Part shown: positions 1-6,680 of the stretch, piece after piece
Numbering within the stretch: the first letter of the stretch is position 1
How the letters are laid out: every line of letters begins with the position of its first letter
From: JAUWQU01 sp964605095
GTDB lineage: Bacteria > Planctomycetota > Phycisphaerae > SM23-33
Length of the DNA stretch: 17,337 nt
Reading direction: 5' to 3'
Assembly: GCA_964605095.1 (NCBI GenBank)
Contig: CAZSBS010000084.1
Location: forward strand, 1 to 17,337
Translations under genes and position numbers: made by a program
The notes under the pieces: model-generated
Seen by the model: only the letters and a program-made list of their open reading frames with translations
Database searches by the model: none
Told to the model about the DNA's origin: nothing

Positions 1-1
1 G

Positions 2-190
2 CCACGACACGCGGCGGCGGATTTGGCCAGTCGGCGCGGCCCCGTGATCCACACGGTTTACGTCACCCGGTGCCCGGATGACGACTCTGGCCGTGCGACC
101 GACTGGGTAAGCAACCGATACCTTGACCACTGCCCTGGGCAACTCAAGGCCGACACGTGTTCGGCGCGGCTGATCGACGTTCTTGCGTAA
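2..190 (+). CDS. C-terminal fragment of an unidentified protein
   Basis: An open frame runs from the window edge to a TAA at 188-190 and encodes about 62 residues, ending in ARLIDVLA. The start lies outside the window. I do not recognise the family. The visible part is mixed polar and hydrophobic, has no membrane segment, and contains three cysteines (in VTRCPDD, LDHCPGQ and ADTCSAR). Support for its being real: the frame stays open across the whole GC-rich stretch, and its stop abuts the stop codon of the convergent LptG-like gene at 191 without overlap, a common tail-to-tail arrangement. No terminator hairpin separates the two genes. Confidence 0.5.
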   Translation, partial: PRHAAADLASRRGPVIHTVYVTRCPDDDSGRATDWVSNRYLDHCPGQLKADTCSARLIDVLA

Positions 191-1663
191 TCAGGTCTTT
201 ATCGAGTCGAGCATAACGGCCGCGACCGTGCCGAAGAGGACTATCGGCAGGAACGCGGCCAGCATGGGCGGCAGACCCACCACGCGTGTGATGTGGATGA
301 ACGCGAAGTATGCGCCGGTCATCAGCACGCTCAGCCCGGCGGAGGCTTTTATATTCCGCTCTCGCGAGAGGATGAACGGCAGGGCAAGCAGCAGCATGAT
401 AAGGTTGTTGAGGGGGTCGGCGAAGCGGACGTGCTTGGCCAGGATGGCGGCGTCGCGGTCCGGCACCTTGCCGCGTTTGAGCAGTCTTGAAATGGTGTTT
501 ATGCTCATAAGCTCAAGCCATCGGCTGGACTGGCGGAGGGTCAGGTCCTCGTTTGTCAGGTCGGAGGGGATGAACAGCTTGCCGCCGTCGAGTTGCCAGT
601 GACTGTCCTGGCCCTTGGCGGGCGCCGCGGGCACCCAGGTGGCGTATCGGGCGTGGAAGATTCCAATTACGCGCGTGGTGCTCTTTGCACCGCCGTCTCG
701 GTCGATCCGGATACTGTAGGTGAACACCGGCTCGGTAAGCCGCCCGCCACGGCTCTTGCCGGGCTTGTAGTTGTCGAGGACCAACTCCTGCCGGTCGTTC
801 GGGCACCTGGTGGTCAAGGTCATGCCGTAGACATCATCGACAGCGGCGGGCAGTCCCGACACCCAGCCTATGTTCGGCGGCACGGCGATGTTGGCCTGGC
901 GGGCGAGCCGCTTGGCGCTTTCCAGGAGTTGGTCGGGGCCTATCTGTGTGTAGATCTTCTCGGCGGTGGGCGTGTTATGCCACGGCTGCCGGCCCTGGGC
1001 CGTGAGGGTCAGCGAAGCGTTGAGGATGTCCCAGCCGCCTAGGCCCTGGCCGCTGCGCCGCTTGAACTTGCTCTGCGATGCCGTGCCGCCGACGGTGGTG
1101 ACGGTCCCCAGCGGCTTCTGGGCCTCGCGGATGACGATCATGGGGGCGTCCATGGTGCGAGTGCTCGGATCGTATATTGGCGACCACCAGATGTTGCTCG
1201 TCGAGTCCGGCGCGGTGTAGATGGGGAACTTCTTGACCTCCCTGGCCTCGTCCCGGCTGCGAAGCAGGTGCTCGGTGTTGGCGGGGATGAGCACCTCCCG
1301 GTCGATGGTTATCAGTCCACCCAAAAGGATAGCCGAGACGACCATTGGCATGATGACCCGGTGCAGGCTGACCCCGCTTGCCAGCATGGCGGTCAGTTCG
1401 TTGGTGTGGTTCATCCGAGCCATGGTGAACGCCGCCGCCGCGACGATGACGGTGCCGCCGAGTTCGCTGAAGTACATCAGCGACTGGTAAACGTAATACC
1501 CCGCGATGCGTGCGATGGTATCGATGAAGGGCGACTTGTCCTCCATGAACTCGTCCATATTGAGGAACAGGTCGGACACGATGCGCAGGGCCAGCAAGGC
1601 CACCATCAGCATCAGTGCCGACCAGAGGAACGTCCGTATGACATATCGGTCGAGCGTTTTCAT
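191..1663 (-). CDS. lptG: LptF/LptG-family permease, second of a pair (LptG-like)
   Basis: This 490-residue protein is an inner-membrane permease of the YjgP/YjgQ (LptF/LptG) family. In known systems the LptF-LptG pair joins the LptB ATPase to extract lipopolysaccharide and pass it to the LptC-LptA bridge. It begins MKTLDRYVIRTFLW, a typical family start leading into the first membrane helix. Hydrophobic segments lie near residues 12-30, 60-85 and 98-118. A large polar periplasmic domain covers about 120-400, and three more helices fill the last 85 residues (containing PLNNLIMLLLALPFILSRER). The loop with ELTAMLASGVSLHR after the second helix is the family's coupling-helix region. It starts 15 bp after the stop of the related gene at 1679, so the two form one operon. 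It is longer than the E. coli proteins (about 360 residues) because of the periplasmic domain. Assignment to LptG rather than LptF rests on gene order only. No lptB is visible. Confidence 0.82.
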   Translation of the reverse strand: MKTLDRYVIRTFLWSALMLMVALLALRIVSDLFLNMDEFMEDKSPFIDTIARIAGYYVYQSLMYFSELGGTVIVAAAAFTMARMNHTNELTAMLASGVSLHRVIMPMVVSAILLGGLITIDREVLIPANTEHLLRSRDEAREVKKFPIYTAPDSTSNIWWSPIYDPSTRTMDAPMIVIREAQKPLGTVTTVGGTASQSKFKRRSGQGLGGWDILNASLTLTAQGRQPWHNTPTAEKIYTQIGPDQLLESAKRLARQANIAVPPNIGWVSGLPAAVDDVYGMTLTTRCPNDRQELVLDNYKPGKSRGGRLTEPVFTYSIRIDRDGGAKSTTRVIGIFHARYATWVPAAPAKGQDSHWQLDGGKLFIPSDLTNEDLTLRQSSRWLELMSINTISRLLKRGKVPDRDAAILAKHVRFADPLNNLIMLLLALPFILSRERNIKASAGLSVLMTGAYFAFIHITRVVGLPPMLAAFLPIVLFGTVAAVMLDSIKT

Positions 1664-1678
1664 TCGTGTCGGCTCGGG

Positions 1679-3382
1679 TCACTTGCGCGCCAGGCGCGCA
1701 TATATTACCAGGTTCGCCACCAGCAGCCCGGCTATGCCGCCCCATATGCAGGCCAATCCAAGCGTGTCGCTGCTTGCCGGGTTGCGAACCATTGCCTTTC
1801 CCATCAGAAGCATGATTATCACCGCCGCGGCCGGCACGGCCGAGAGGGCGAACGCGCTGATGAACTGCCCGCCCCGGAACATCAGTCCCAGTGCGGCCCC
1901 CATTGCGACCATCAGGAAGCAACTGGCCCCGTAGGCGACGCGGACGTGCAGCTCGGCGATAAGGTCGCTCCTGAGTTGGGGGATCCGCTTGTTCTTGAGG
2001 CGGTCGATGGCGCCAAGGACCTTCGGGTCGCTGGTGAGTTTCTGGGGGGCGTAGAGGTCAGGCAGTTCGATCGCGGTCGCTCGGGCCATGATGTCCTCGG
2101 GCAGGGGCATCTCGCCGCGAGTCCACGTCGTGGCCCGGCTGACGCGCCGCTGCGATGCGCCGAGGTAGTTTACCGTCACGTCCACGTCCAGCTTGATGGT
2201 TACCTGTGGCTTGCCCGTGAGGCGCGACCAGGTGAGGATCACCTGCCCCTGGCGGGCCGTGACGATCTCGTTCATGCTGTTGCCCCGGCGGATCATCACG
2301 GTCACCAGCTTGCCCTCTTTGCCGTCCGGCTTGACCGACTTCAGGGCCGTGCCGCTCTTGTCGGGCTCGGCCCAGGCGGCCTCGATCACGAGCCGCTCGT
2401 CGCCCTGGACGAAGCGATTAAAGCTCTTGCCGGCCTGGATGGCCCCCGCTATTTCGCCGGCAAGCATGTCCGAGCAGAGGCTCTCCCTGATCTTTGCCAT
2501 TTCGCGCCGCACGGTCGAGTACCGGCTGGGGTCCCTGAGCGTTTCCAGCAGGTCCGTCCAACTGTAAAAGGACGTCTTCTCCTTGATGGGGTTGTCCATT
2601 GGCATGACGAACTCCACCACCTTGCTGGTGCCCACGGGCAAGCCGGAAACGCCGCCGGTAGTCACCAGGGACGGGTCAAGGGCACGGATGACCACACCGT
2701 CGTCGCCGTTGGGGTCGCGGGTGAAGTCCAGGCCCGCCCATGCCGACCAGGCAAGTGTGACGCTGGGCCGCCTGGGGCTCTTGTCCTTGGCGTCCGGCTG
2801 TGCGTCGGAGGGCTTCTGGAGGGCGGCTTTGCTGGGGGGGGCCGTCTGAACCACGTAAACGATGCCGTATAGCCCGTTGGCGTCGGGATCGACGGAGTCG
2901 GCGTGGATTACGTGTCGCTCCCCGCCCCTGGAGTAGTCCGCGTATCCGCGGCTCTTGAGCTGGTGGAAGAATATCTGACGGATGTTGTCCTGCACCAGGC
3001 CGGCCAGAGAAGAAAGTTTGGGGGCCACCACGTTGATCATTGCCAGGTTCAGCACGGTCACGATCGCTCCGACCAAAAGTGCGGGTCGCAGCAGCGACAG
3101 GGTGGATATTCCGCTGGCCCTGGCGGCCAGCATCTCGTTGTCCTGGCTGAACCGCCCGTAGACCAGCGTGCTGGCAAACAGCGTGGCCACGGGCAGTGTC
3201 AGCGAGAGCATCACGGGGACGGTGTAGATGAAGAGTTCGAGCAACTGCCGACCGGCCAGGCCGAGCTTCTGGAGCGGCTGAATGATCGCCAGGACGCTCA
3301 TCAACAGCGTCAGGGCCACCAGCGTCAGCATGGTGACCTTCAGCAGGTCCTTCAGCAAGTATGCGTGCAGCGTCTTGAGCAA
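1679..3382 (-). CDS. lptF: LptF/LptG-family permease, first of a pair (LptF-like)
   Basis: This 567-residue member of the YjgP/YjgQ family is transcribed first in the pair. I chose the TTG start at 3382-3380 because AAGAGG lies 7 nt upstream and the protein then begins LLKTLHAYLLKDLLKVT, right before the first helix. An upstream ATG at 3475 would add 31 charged residues, has no ribosome site and is less likely. Three N-terminal helices occupy about residues 14-110, with the conserved cytoplasmic stretch FSQDNEMLAARASGIS after the second. A periplasmic domain of roughly 330 residues follows, then three C-terminal helices ending IYARLARK. The periplasmic part is much larger than in proteobacterial LptF and includes a lysine- and proline-rich stretch (KPSDAQPDAKDKSPRRP). 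Family role: LPS export together with LptG and LptB. The gene is divergent from the one at 3601, with a 218-bp space between their starts. Confidence 0.8.
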   Translation of the reverse strand: MLKTLHAYLLKDLLKVTMLTLVALTLLMSVLAIIQPLQKLGLAGRQLLELFIYTVPVMLSLTLPVATLFASTLVYGRFSQDNEMLAARASGISTLSLLRPALLVGAIVTVLNLAMINVVAPKLSSLAGLVQDNIRQIFFHQLKSRGYADYSRGGERHVIHADSVDPDANGLYGIVYVVQTAPPSKAALQKPSDAQPDAKDKSPRRPSVTLAWSAWAGLDFTRDPNGDDGVVIRALDPSLVTTGGVSGLPVGTSKVVEFVMPMDNPIKEKTSFYSWTDLLETLRDPSRYSTVRREMAKIRESLCSDMLAGEIAGAIQAGKSFNRFVQGDERLVIEAAWAEPDKSGTALKSVKPDGKEGKLVTVMIRRGNSMNEIVTARQGQVILTWSRLTGKPQVTIKLDVDVTVNYLGASQRRVSRATTWTRGEMPLPEDIMARATAIELPDLYAPQKLTSDPKVLGAIDRLKNKRIPQLRSDLIAELHVRVAYGASCFLMVAMGAALGLMFRGGQFISAFALSAVPAAAVIIMLLMGKAMVRNPASSDTLGLACIWGGIAGLLVANLVIYARLARK

Positions 3383-3600
3383 GTCGATACCTCTTGTGCG
3401 GCGTCGCCGGCTTGTTGCAGGCCGGCCTGGAACGCCGAGTTTCCCTATTGCAACCGCTGAGGGCTTGCCCGTCAAGCTTTACGCGCCCGGCGGGAACCGA
3501 ACGGGCAGGAAAAGCGTCCAACTCAGCATGGCGACCAGCTACCATTAAGAGGTATCAAAAGGCGTCAGGCCCGGCCTGGACACGCACAGGGAGCATGAAA
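3383..3600. other. Divergent intergenic region, lptF-like / ARPP-1 gene
   Basis: This 218-bp space must hold the promoters for both divergent genes, but I cannot pick out a convincing pair of -35 and -10 boxes. It contains the perfect 12-bp palindrome CAGGCCGGCCTG at 3418-3429, which sits in a 15-bp direct repeat found again at 4550-4564. Confidence 0.4.
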
Positions 3601-4710
3601 ATGCGAAAGTTAACGCTCAACCTGATCTCCGTTGCCGCCATTTCGGCCATCGTTGTGGGCGCGTGGGCCGCCCCGGCCCAGGATGCCCGAGCACTGCGCG
3701 GGGAGAACATCCTGACAAAATTCCTCGACTGGGCGGACATTCACCCTGTCGCCGAGGCCGGGCGGCTGACCGTGTTTCCCATATCGCTCTCGCGCGATAT
3801 CGGGGTGGTCCGCAACATCCTGACCATGCAGCAGGCGCTGAATCGCGGCGTGCTGGTCGTGGAGGAACTTACGCCGCCGCGGGTGTCCGAGGCGCGGTTC
3901 GTCAACAAGTCCGAGGACCGTTTTGTGTTCCTCATGGCCGGCGAACTGGTGGCGGGGGGCCGGCAGAACCGCACGCTTCGGACCGACGCGCTTCTGGGGC
4001 CACAGTCCTCGACGGAGTTGCCGCTCTACTGTGTGGAAAAGGGGCGGTGGTCCGGCAAGGCGAAGTTCTCCGCTTCCCCCGGCGTGGCGCCGCAAGCCAT
4101 TCGCGAGCAGGCCGCCTCCGGGGCCGGTCAGCAGGCCGTCTGGGACGAGGTCGCCCGCGCGAACAAACGTATGGAAGTGTCCACTCCCTCGGACGACCTC
4201 AACGCCGCCATGACCGGTCCTGCCACGGCCCGTCGGCTGGGCGAGCTGCGCGACAAGATCATCCCGCGCCTGCCTCGCGGGTGCGTCGGCATCGTCGTGG
4301 CGCACGGCTCGCGGATAGTCGGGGCCGATCTGTTCAACTCGCCCGAGCTTTTTGCCGCGATGCGGCAGAAGGTTCTCGACAGCTATCTGAGCCAGTACGG
4401 CTGGGGGCCGCGGGTGGTCGATGACGGCGGCCGCGACAGGACAGCCGCTCCAACCGTAAGCCAGGAGCAGGTCCAGCAATACCTTCGCGGCTGCTATGAC
4501 GGGCGGTTTGAGTCCGGGGCGCTGGCAGGGGTTGGGCGGGTTTGGCACCTTGCAGGCCGGCCTGCCGGCCAGACGATCGCCTACGGCGACGACCATATGA
4601 TCCACACCGCGCTGACGAGCCCGCGGATAATCCCCGTCCGCCCGCCGCCAACGCCAACGCCCATTCCCCTACCCCGCCCGTTGCCTCAGGAGCGGTCGGA
4701 TTCGCGGTAG
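3601..4710 (+). CDS. Secreted ARPP-1 domain protein
   Basis: A 369-residue exported protein. The ATG at 3601 has AGGGAG 7 nt upstream; an ATG two codons earlier sits too close to that site. A signal peptide (MRKLTLNLISVAAISAIVVG then AWAAPAQ) suggests cleavage near residue 23-25. The body matches, from memory, the ARPP-1 domain (listed in some annotations as DUF6569). The key stretch, around residues 108-150, reads FVFLMAGELVAGGRQNR, then RTLRTDALLGPQSS, then LPLYCVEKGRW. ARPP-1 has no established biochemical activity; its name comes from association with ADP-ribosylglycohydrolase and phosphatase families. The last ~28 residues are a proline-rich tail (RPPPTPTPIPLPRPLP) that may be a linker or cell-wall spacer. 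The gene stands alone on this strand, divergent from the LptF-like gene and convergent with the small lipoprotein gene. The domain call is fairly sure; the function is unknown. Confidence 0.72.
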   Translation: MRKLTLNLISVAAISAIVVGAWAAPAQDARALRGENILTKFLDWADIHPVAEAGRLTVFPISLSRDIGVVRNILTMQQALNRGVLVVEELTPPRVSEARFVNKSEDRFVFLMAGELVAGGRQNRTLRTDALLGPQSSTELPLYCVEKGRWSGKAKFSASPGVAPQAIREQAASGAGQQAVWDEVARANKRMEVSTPSDDLNAAMTGPATARRLGELRDKIIPRLPRGCVGIVVAHGSRIVGADLFNSPELFAAMRQKVLDSYLSQYGWGPRVVDDGGRDRTAAPTVSQEQVQQYLRGCYDGRFESGALAGVGRVWHLAGRPAGQTIAYGDDHMIHTALTSPRIIPVRPPPTPTPIPLPRPLPQERSDSR

Positions 4711-4746
4711 GGCTGCCGCCGTCGCGGCCAAGGACTTTGCCTGGCC

Positions 4747-5106
4747 CTATTTGCTCGGACTTCCAGGCGGGACAGGCTCCGAGCGGGTCATGTCGACGTC
4801 GCAGGTGCAGTTGTCCTCTTCCGTGTGCTTGGCGCCGTAGAACTTCCACGCGAAATCCGCCCACTCCTGCCCCCTCAGCGCGGTATTCGGCAGGTACGTC
4901 AGGAACGGGCAAGTGTCCATGCTGTGGATGCGCAGATCAAAGACGATGGAGTGATTCGTGCTCCATGTCTTCAATTGCATGGCCTTTTCCGGCGGAAGCA
5001 GGTCGAGCGTCTGTTTGTCCACAGGGCCGCAACCGGCCAGCAAGAAGGTCCCCGCTGCCAGTGACAGCAGCCCAGCCAGGCCGAACATACGTGCGCATGA
5101 TCTCAT
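4747..5106 (-). CDS. Small lipoprotein of unknown function
   Basis: A 119-residue lipoprotein. The ATG at 5106 is preceded by GAGGAG with a 7-nt gap; an ATG ten codons earlier has no such site. The N-terminus has a basic start (MRSCARM), a hydrophobic core and a good lipobox, LLAGC, placing the lipidated cysteine at residue 26. The mature part is about 94 residues, contains three further cysteines (TCPFL, and NCTCD) and ends in a proline- and serine-rich tail. The CxC pair and lone cysteine could form a disulfide or bind metal, but this is only a possibility. I do not recognise a family. It lies 54 bp downstream of the ABC ATPase on the same strand and is probably cotranscribed with it. Confidence 0.62.
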   Translation of the reverse strand: MRSCARMFGLAGLLSLAAGTFLLAGCGPVDKQTLDLLPPEKAMQLKTWSTNHSIVFDLRIHSMDTCPFLTYLPNTALRGQEWADFAWKFYGAKHTEEDNCTCDVDMTRSEPVPPGSPSK

Positions 5107-5160
5107 GAAGTCGCTCCTCAGAAAGAAAGTAAGCACATCCCGGTCGGGTATCTGCGGCGG

Positions 5161-6021
5161 TTATACAATCTTCCCGCCGGGGACTCTTGGCCAGTATCGG
5201 CCATGGCGGCGGTCCAGTTCCACGTTCAGGTCGAAGGCGGCGCGGAGGTTGGCGTCGGTCAGGACCTCGTCCTTCGGCCCGGCGGCGAGGACTTGCCCGG
5301 CCTTGAGGATAATAACGTGCGTAAAGCGTGGGGTGATTTCCTCGATGTGGTGGGTGACCATCACCAGCGTGGTCTGCCCGCCCCTCGACGTTGCTTGGGA
5401 CGGGCGAGCGTGCCCGCCCTCGTCGGCGAGGGCGTCGATGGTTTCCAGCAGGACCTCCCGGCCTGGCAGGTCCAGACCGGCACAAGGTTCGTCGATGAGC
5501 AGCAGTTCCGGCCGGGGCATCAGGGCGCGGGCGATGAGCACTCGCTGCTGCTCGCCCAGAGAGAGCGTTCCGTAGAGGTGCTCGGCGAGCCGGGCGCAGC
5601 CCAGTCGGGCCAGGAGCTTATCGGCGCGGGCGTGCTGGTCGGCGTCGGCGACATCGAACAGGCCGGTGGATGCGAACGCGCCGCTAAGGACGATTTGCCT
5701 TGCGGACTGGCCCCGACGGATCATCTCGCCCAGGGCGGAGCTTACCAGGCCGATGCGCCGGCGGAGCTGACGCAGGTCCACCTGGCCAAACAAACTCCCG
5801 AGGACCTCCACCCGCCCGCCGCTCGGCCAGAGGTAGCCGGTCACCACGCGCAACAGGCTTGTCTTGCCCGAGCCGTTGGCGCCCAGCACGGCCCAGTGCT
5901 GGCCGAGTTGGACTTGCCAGGAGAGATGGCGTAGAATCGTGTTGTGATTGAGTGTCAACTCGACGTCCCGCAGGTCCAGGACGCTCGACTGTTTTTTTGC
6001 ACCGGCGGCAGGTGGTGACAT
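5161..6021 (-). CDS. ABC transporter ATP-binding protein, YlmA/ModF-like
   Basis: A 286-residue single-domain ABC ATPase. Motifs in order: Walker A GANGSGKT (47-54), a Q-loop replaced by an RIGLVSS stretch near 89-95, signature LSLGEQQR (153-160, a variant of LSGGQ), Walker B ELLLIDE (172-178), D-loop AGLDLP (181-186) and H-loop VTHHIEE (222-228). The H-loop context HHIEEITPRFTHVIILKAGQ, together with the LSLGEQQ signature, resembles the YlmA group of soluble ABC ATPases (related to ModF) rather than LptB, whose signature is LSGGERRR. A stretch near 203-216 (HARPSQATSRGGQ) looks like a short lineage-specific insertion. No permease or binding protein is adjacent; the only partner in its operon is the small lipoprotein at 4747. 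The ribosome site is weak. Substrate unknown. Confidence 0.78.
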   Translation of the reverse strand: MSPPAAGAKKQSSVLDLRDVELTLNHNTILRHLSWQVQLGQHWAVLGANGSGKTSLLRVVTGYLWPSGGRVEVLGSLFGQVDLRQLRRRIGLVSSALGEMIRRGQSARQIVLSGAFASTGLFDVADADQHARADKLLARLGCARLAEHLYGTLSLGEQQRVLIARALMPRPELLLIDEPCAGLDLPGREVLLETIDALADEGGHARPSQATSRGGQTTLVMVTHHIEEITPRFTHVIILKAGQVLAAGPKDEVLTDANLRAAFDLNVELDRRHGRYWPRVPGGKIV

Positions 6022-6091
6022 TGTATAAGCCTACGAACGGGCGGCGGGCAATGCAAGCGTGCTGCAATGAGGACCGTTGGCCGCGACCAAA

Positions 6092-6186
6092 GAAGAATAT
6101 CTCACGCGGAGATCGCGGAGAACGCAGAGGAAGAAACAAAGAAGTAGAAGAAAGAGAAGAAGCATTAGATGGTTATTATGGGATTA
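6092..6186 (+). repeat. Left arm of composite palindrome (CGCAGAG-type repeat)
   Basis: The outer end GAAGAATATCTCACGC (6092-6107) recurs exactly, inverted, at 6461-6476. The inner end ATTATGGGATTA (6175-6186) recurs exactly, inverted, at 6398-6409. The middle (about 6101-6130) belongs to the CGCAGAG repeat family found five times in the window, and then becomes a purine-rich run. Confidence 0.7.
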
Positions 6187-6345
6187 GAGCAGCTTAACTT
6201 TTTCTGTAGCGTTCGGCCTGCCTGTGGCGTCGCCATGCTGCGTCAGCCTGCATCGGCGATGCTAAGGCATCGCCTGCTTCGGCTTCCTTGCCTGGCTCGT
6301 CCTCGGCGACGGCCGACCTGCTACACAAAAACTTAAACTGCTCTA
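6185..6345. mobile_element. MITE-like element with TA target duplication
   Basis: The 157-bp element proper spans 6187-6343. Its ends are 24-bp inverted repeats (6187-6210 and 6320-6343, 21 of 24 matching) starting GAGCAG. A TA dinucleotide flanks both sides (6185-6186 and 6344-6345). The centre is a perfect 8-bp stem, GGCGATGC-TAAG-GCATCGCC (6255-6274), exactly midway between the ends. Deleting the element and one TA restores GGGATTAAAGGATTACA, which is identical to the uninterrupted inverted copy at 6388-6404. It has no coding capacity. TA duplication is typical of IS630/Tc1-mariner-type movement, so a transposase of that class may have moved it in trans (inference). Confidence 0.72.
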
Positions 6346-6398
6346 AAGGATTACATGGATTGAAGAACTTAGATATGCTTTCATCTGTGTAATCCTTT
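6346..6398. repeat. Hairpin repeat around AAGGATTACA
   Basis: AAGGATTACATGGATTGAA (6346-6364) faces an imperfect inverted partner at 6380-6398 with a 15-nt spacer. It is the central part of the older palindrome that the MITE-like element interrupted. Similar AAGGATTACACAGAT-type intergenic repeats are, from memory, common in other bacterial genomes. Confidence 0.6.
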
Positions 6399-6476
6399 AA
6401 TCCCATAATTCCCCTCCAGTTGTTGTTTCTTCTTTTTCTATCTCCTTTTCTGCGACCTCTGCGTGAGATATTCTTC
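6398..6476 (-). repeat. Right arm of composite palindrome (CGCAGAG-type repeat)
   Basis: Inverted copy of the left arm at 6092-6186. The outer 16 bp (6461-6476) and inner 12 bp (6398-6409) match exactly; the middle is diverged and shorter. The CGCAGAG-type core is read on the minus strand at about 6450-6466. Confidence 0.7.
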
Positions 6477-6483
6477 TTCCCCG

Positions 6484-6680
6484 CCTGCCAAAGCGGCCAG
6501 TTTGGCGAGTAGCGGCGGTCGAATTGGCACTTTTTTACATGGCGGCCAGGAATGTAAATACCTGTATACACTTGAGCTAAGATAATGGCATGTAGCTTGC
6601 ACTTACTTCCGGCAAGCGGGTGTATGGAATGGATTGTCCCCGCTGAAGGCGGGGTATGTAAGTAGGAAGGTGGAAACAAA
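6484..6680 (+). promoter_or_regulatory. dnaK upstream/leader region with hairpins
   Basis: This region must carry the dnaK promoter. A GATAAT at 6581-6586 could be a -10 box, but no good -35 accompanies it. Small inverted repeats are GCCAAA-N8-TTTGGC (6487-6506), GCTTGC-N11-GCAAGC (6595-6617) and CCCCGC-TGAAG-GCGGGG (6638-6654). The last ends 9 nt before the purine-rich Shine-Dalgarno stretch AGGAAGGTGG (6664-6673), which is 7 nt from the ATG. There is no CIRCE element (TTAGCACTC-N9-GAGTGCTAA) and no clear sigma-32 box, so the heat-shock control is not apparent. The 6638-6654 hairpin could affect ribosome access (inference). Confidence 0.4.

Larger units (their letters stand above)
6022..6680. 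other. 659-bp intergenic region with nested repeats and dnaK leader
   Basis: No credible gene lies here. From left to right it holds a short unassigned stretch (6022-6091), the left arm of a palindrome (6092-6186), a MITE-like element inserted in that arm (6187-6343), a small hairpin repeat (6346-6398), the right arm of the palindrome (6398-6476) and the dnaK upstream region (6484-6680). The parts are described separately. Confidence 0.7.

Noticed and set aside
1268..2872. Long plus-strand open frame of 534 codons opposite the LptF/LptG-like genes
   Set aside because: It is antisense to two well-recognised permeases, is rich in His, Arg, Gly and Asp as GC-rich shadow frames are, and has no recognisable motif.
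5161..6021. LptB for the neighbouring LptF/LptG pair
   Set aside because: The signature is LSLGEQQ rather than the LptB type, the H-loop context fits YlmA, and the gene is not in the permease operon.
6022..6052. Promoter TTGCCC-N18-TATACA for the ABC ATPase gene
   Set aside because: The -10-like box touches the start codon, so transcription would begin inside the coding region.
6534..6550. Sigma-54 promoter (TTGGCAC) upstream of dnaK
   Set aside because: No GC pair occurs at the required distance from the GG, so the -12 element is missing.
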